Below, in pieces: positions 62,691-64,000 of a stretch of DNA of 64,000 bases; positions within the stretch are counted from its first letter, which is position 1; the number at the start of each line of letters is the position of its first letter. The notes below the pieces were generated by a model, which saw only the letters and a list, made by a program, of their open reading frames with translations, was not told where the DNA came from and searched no databases. The position numbers and the translations under genes are program-made. Source of the stretch: Cellulophaga lytica DSM 7489 (GTDB lineage Bacteria > Bacteroidota > Bacteroidia > Flavobacteriales > Flavobacteriaceae); NCBI RefSeq assembly GCF_000190595.1, contig NC_015167.1, positions 3,208,501 through 3,272,500 on the forward strand. The letters run 5' to 3'.

Positions 62691-63371
62691 CTAAAATAGC
62701 TCTTTCTTTACTTTGTCATAATAACTGTCACTTACTGGTATGTTTATACTAGATAGTAGTAAATCTCTGCCTTTAAGACTTGTAACTTTACTTTTGTTTA
62801 CAATAAAAGACCTGTGTACACGCATAAATAAATTTGGATCTAAGGTTTTTTCTAAAGATTTTAATGTCTGGTGACTCATTATCTTTTTACCATCTTCTAA
62901 ATAAAAATTAACGTACTCACTATCACTTTCTATATGCGTAATGTGCTGTAATTGTATTTTATGCAAGTCATAACCAGATTTAATAGTTATAGTAGTATTA
63001 TTAGTATACTTATTAGGGATTTCTGTTGTTTCAAGTTTATTTACAGCTTGTAAAAAACGTTCAAAAGTTATAGGTTTTAATAAATAATCTAGAGCGTTTA
63101 ACTCATAGCCTTGCAAAGCATACTCAGAATAAGCAGTTGTAAAAATTATTTTAGTAGTAGCGGGTATCATTTTAGCAAAATCTGTTCCCTTTAAATTAGG
63201 CATTTGTATGTCTAAAAAAATAAGGTCAATTGTATTTGCTTTTAGTGTTTGTATAGCGTCAATAGGGTTTTCGTAATCAGCAACAAGCTCTATGTAATCT
63301 AATTTACTAATATAGCTAGTTAATAAGCCCCTAGCTAGTTCTTCATCATCAATAATAATACATTTATACAT
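62691..63371 (-). CDS. LytTR-type response regulator
   Basis: The receiver domain has the acidic pocket D8/D9 and the phospho-acceptor D54 in FLDIQMP. The LytTR DNA-binding domain occupies about 130-222 (HIESDSEYVNFYL, RVHRSFIVN). It overlaps the kinase gene upstream by eight bases, so the two are translated together. Confidence 0.93.
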   Translation of the reverse strand: MYKCIIIDDEELARGLLTSYISKLDYIELVADYENPIDAIQTLKANTIDLIFLDIQMPNLKGTDFAKMIPATTKIIFTTAYSEYALQGYELNALDYLLKPITFERFLQAVNKLETTEIPNKYTNNTTITIKSGYDLHKIQLQHITHIESDSEYVNFYLEDGKKIMSHQTLKSLEKTLDPNLFMRVHRSFIVNKSKVTSLKGRDLLLSSINIPVSDSYYDKVKKELF

Positions 63372-64000
63372 TTTGCTGTAAATTTAATTCAACTTTAAAA
63401 ATACCATCAGTTTTAGAAATAGCTAATGTATGTTTATTAGGGTAAAGTATTTCTAGTCTCTTTTTTACATTATCTAAGCCTATACCTCCTACATCATCTT
63501 TTAAAATATCTTTAGAGGCTATGCTATTTTCTACTTTAAAATTAATGTTACCATTGTCTGCCGTTAATTTAATAGTAATAAATGTAGCATTAAATTGTTC
63601 TATATTACTATGTTTAATGGCATTTTCTACAAATGGTATAAGTAACATTGGGGCAATTTGTATACTACTATCTTTTACGTTAAATGTAGTGTTTATAGGG
63701 TATTTTTTACTGCTTTTTAAGGTAAAAAGTTTTATGTAGTTCTCTATATATTCAATTTCTTTAGAGAGGAGTACAAAAGGTCTCTCGCACTCATATAAAA
63801 CATACCTTAGCATTGTAGATAAATAACTTATGCTTTCTTGGGTTTTAGCAGTATCTATAGCAGATAACGCATAAATGTTATTTAAAGCATTAAACAAAAA
63901 ATGCGGATTTATCTGTGACTTTAAAAGTTTTAATTCTGTTTCTAAATTTTCATTTTTACTAATAATTATTTCTTCTTCCTTTTTTTTAGTATACACAATA
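63364..64000 (-). CDS. LytS-type sensor histidine kinase, N-terminus cut by window edge
   Basis: The His_kinase domain has the phospho-acceptor in SQINPHFLFNALNN, an ATP-binding N box VENAIKHS and the GGIGLDNVKKRL motif. The frame is open to the right edge, so the membrane-sensing part lies outside the window. Its 3' end overlaps the response regulator gene. The signal is unknown. Confidence 0.9.
   Translation of the reverse strand, partial: IVYTKKKEEEIIISKNENLETELKLLKSQINPHFLFNALNNIYALSAIDTAKTQESISYLSTMLRYVLYECERPFVLLSKEIEYIENYIKLFTLKSSKKYPINTTFNVKDSSIQIAPMLLIPFVENAIKHSNIEQFNATFITIKLTADNGNINFKVENSIASKDILKDDVGGIGLDNVKKRLEILYPNKHTLAISKTDGIFKVELNLQQNV

Noticed and set aside
1..64000. tRNA or rRNA genes, insertion sequences and prophage
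   Set aside because: No cloverleaf-like block, rRNA segment, transposase, integrase or flanking terminal repeats could be recognised by eye. A covariance search would settle the tRNA question.

Overview
The window looks like a chromosomal segment of a low-GC marine-type member of the Flavobacteriaceae (Bacteroidota). The evidence is repeated promoter -7 boxes of the TAnnTTTG form, an almost complete lack of Shine-Dalgarno sequences, lipoproteins with an acidic stretch right after the lipid-modified cysteine, SusC-type plug signatures, a TonB-linked outer-membrane receptor, and TPR-HTH and LytTR regulators. I see no rRNA, tRNA, insertion sequence, prophage or CRISPR array. The genus cannot be fixed from sequence alone.

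Layout. 1-6.1 kb: the 3' part of an SF2 helicase, a diverged tandem repeat carrying hairpins, a membrane-anchored serine hydrolase, an M14 peptidase, an unlisted 55-aa membrane protein and a VWA lipoprotein. 6.3-14.7 kb: a tightly packed operon for an exported isoquinoline-oxidoreductase-like molybdo-hydroxylase (iorA/iorB type) and much of its cofactor pathway (moaD, moaA, mobA, a moeB-rhodanese fusion, moeA, xdhC, mocA-like). 14.8-31.9 kb: an ECF sigma factor with a membrane partner, a Fe-S uracil-DNA glycosylase-like protein, a cold-shock-domain protein with a long leader, a DEVD-box helicase, a possible orphan HEPN RNase, and housekeeping genes (glmM, lpxL-like, rhomboid, TlpA-like, a GlcD-type oxidase, lpxH-like, aroC, a dicarboxylate symporter).

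31.9-41.3 kb is the most accessory-looking part. It holds a small membrane-protein gene broken by an in-frame amber codon, a MuiA/DUF4139 protein with a SusC-like module inserted in it, MscS, a DCC protein, a TPR-HTH regulator, and a cholesterol-dependent-cytolysin-like lipoprotein whose membrane-binding domain 4 is replaced by a four-repeat module. The cytolysin promoter carries a direct-repeat box. The same box, at almost the same spacing from a second TACTTTTG box, drives a short orphan transcript just downstream.

41.3-64 kb: MutS2 without a Smr domain, RlmF, a helicase-DbpA-SDR operon, a peroxiredoxin-like protein, CspA, NDH-2 and a J-domain/KTSC fusion. A TetR-controlled operon of nitroreductase, MDR reductase, YqhD-type alcohol dehydrogenase and DJ-1 lipoprotein looks like an electrophile/aldehyde-stress system; its palindromic operator sits at the promoter. 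Then come an RluE-like synthase, an M3 peptidase lipoprotein, and an AraC regulator with a TonB-linked receptor facing a LytTR/histidine-kinase pair cut by the right edge.
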